From an uncultured bacterium (GTDB taxonomy: Bacteria > Armatimonadota > UBA5829), in NCBI GenBank assembly GCA_938074205.1, contig CALJES010000005.1, forward strand, positions 25,595 through 89,594: a stretch of DNA of 64,000 nucleotides. The letters run 5' to 3'. The notes under the pieces are model-generated. The model worked only from the letters and a program-made list of their open reading frames with translations, was not told the origin of the DNA and ran no database searches. Of the stretch, positions 63,396 through 64,000 are shown one piece after another. The stretch's first letter is position 1. Each line of letters opens with the position of its first letter. Made by a program: the position numbers and the translations under genes.

Positions 63396-63476
63396 CACTA
63401 GTGAACAACATTTACCCGAAATATCCCCCCATCTTAAGGACAAAACACCCTTTTCGCCAGCTTGTAATTATGGGAG
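63396..63476 (+). repeat. 81-bp conserved upstream element, copy B
   Basis: Begins CACTAGTGAACAACATTTA and ends GCTTGTAATTATGGGAG; aligned without gaps to copy A (45703-45623, minus) with 66 of 81 identities by manual count. It lies about 60 bases before the start of the winged-helix gene at 63539. That gene has its own ribosome site (AAAGGAG), so the conserved GGGAG is not needed for translation here, which argues that the element acts in transcription or DNA binding. Confidence 0.85.
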
Positions 63477-63538
63477 ACAAAAATCGATATCACCCCCGCT
63501 TGTCTGCCATATCACCTGCGAAAGGAGAAACCCAACGA

Positions 63539-64000
63539 ATGTATACCGTCCCGCTGCCGCAGGCTAAGATTAACCAGTCGACGCGCGAGCGCATCGGCGA
63601 AGCCGTTTATCTGCTTGCATACCTCATCGGCGCAGCAAATTGGGAAACCGGAACCCTCAAAACCACCTACGAGAAAATCACATCAGAAACCGGCTTCCCG
63701 GAAACAACTGTCAAAAGATGGATGGCTGTGCTTGCAAGCGAGGGAGAGATAAGTATCAAGCGCGTTCTGGGTGGCAGCCTGATTACCATACACCACTACG
63801 AAGCGGTTGCCCGCACGCGCGGGGTGAAGTACCGACCGCCGGCAAAAACGAAAACCGCCGCCGCAGCGCCAGGCTCACCAGCAACCCAAGGTCCATTCGC
63901 GGACCCCAAAAGTTCATCCGTGAGTCCATCCGCGGACCCCAAAAGTCCATCCGCAAGCTCCGAAAAGACCACTAGCGGTCTGAGTAATAGACCACCAGCG
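63539..64000 (+). CDS. winged-helix DNA-binding protein, phage replication-like (cut by window edge)
   Basis: The first 154 codons of a gene open to the right edge. AAAGGAG lies 11 bases before the ATG. Residues 15-85 form a winged helix-turn-helix (IGEAVYLLAYLIGAAN ... TYEKITSETGFPETTVKRWM ... LASEGEISIKRVLGGSLITI), as in phage and plasmid replication initiators or DnaD-like proteins that read host-range DNA. Residues 100-154 are a low-complexity linker with an 11-residue repeat (PSADPKSPSA). It shares the 81-bp upstream element with the terminase operon and probably starts another phage-derived operon. Confidence 0.7.
   Translation, partial: MYTVPLPQAKINQSTRERIGEAVYLLAYLIGAANWETGTLKTTYEKITSETGFPETTVKRWMAVLASEGEISIKRVLGGSLITIHHYEAVARTRGVKYRPPAKTKTAAAAPGSPATQGPFADPKSSSVSPSADPKSPSASSEKTTSGLSNRPPA
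63891..63956 (+). repeat. two tandem 33-bp units in the winged-helix gene
   Basis: Two 33-bp units (63891-63923 and 63924-63956) differ at four positions and encode an 11-residue repeat of Ser, Pro, Asp and Lys in the linker after the winged helix. Each unit is itself built on GTCCATCCG-like half-repeats, so copy number could vary by slippage. More units may lie past the edge. Confidence 0.85.

Noticed and set aside
1..64000. CRISPR arrays, insertion sequences and rRNA genes
   Set aside because: None seen: no regularly spaced repeats, no transposase-like protein, and no rRNA-like sequence on either strand.

Overview
The window is bacterial chromosome with a mid-50s GC content by eye. The core genes are bacterial throughout: a FabH-FabD-FabG-ACP-FabF run, RecG, CoaD, TopA, RNase III and zinc-type L32. 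Several features hint at a lineage such as Armatimonadota or a similar phylum: a PEP-CTERM sorting signal, an archease, an SDH-type membrane proteinase, GH116/GH123-like glycosidases, and two genes whose promoters imply leaderless mRNAs. The phylum is an inference from gene content and was not tested by phylogeny.

Layout. 0-18.5 kb is a long housekeeping block transcribed right to left: recG, coaD, a DivIVA-like coiled-coil gene, pta, ackA, yceD, rpmF, plsX, an intrinsic terminator, then fabH-fabD-fabG-acpP-fabF, an aminotransferase and rnc. It ends in a purine/methionine-salvage set: mtnP, mtnA, apt and an AzgA-type purine permease. MtnP releases adenine and methylthioribose-1-phosphate, MtnA isomerises the sugar, Apt recovers the adenine, and the permease can import more purine. 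A tRNA-Ser(GCU) and a near-consensus promoter precede recG. 18.7-36 kb holds exported and carbohydrate-related genes (GH116, a beta-helix protein with a golvesin-like C-terminus, GH123/DUF4091, a TIM-barrel protein) mixed with folC, yebC, archease, a membrane phosphoesterase and ftcD.

36.1-45.7 kb is a Mu-type phage head and lysis cluster on the minus strand: small and large terminase, DUF935 portal, protease/scaffold, decoration protein, gpT-like capsid, two connector-like proteins, holin and M15 endolysin. It has no recognisable tail, integrase, transposase or replication gene. It is interrupted by genes of bacterial character: an SDH proteinase, a PEP-CTERM protein and a small membrane protein.

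45.7-63.1 kb is ordinary chromosome again. It holds a yybP-ykoY (manganese) riboswitch with an overlapping terminator in front of a cation exchanger and an FGGY kinase, an MFS pump, a dehydrogenase, an FKBP lipoprotein, a URO-D-like protein, Bcp, a zinc-ribbon membrane protein under a structured leader, an operon with GCS2-like ligase, phosphatidylserine decarboxylase and glycosyltransferase, a rhomboid-TPR protein, a DpnA-like methylase with a MutH/Sau3AI-like nuclease, and topA.

The most interesting signal is an 81-bp element found twice, in inverted orientation 17.7 kb apart: 45623-45703, just upstream of the terminase operon, and 63396-63476, upstream of a winged-helix gene that runs off the right edge. 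The copies match at 66 of 81 positions with no gap (manual alignment) although only chromosomal genes lie between them. Together with the tail-less head/lysis cluster, this suggests one regulon of phage-derived operons spread over the chromosome, as in gene transfer agents. Two copies of a decaying prophage, or related prophages, remain the main alternative.
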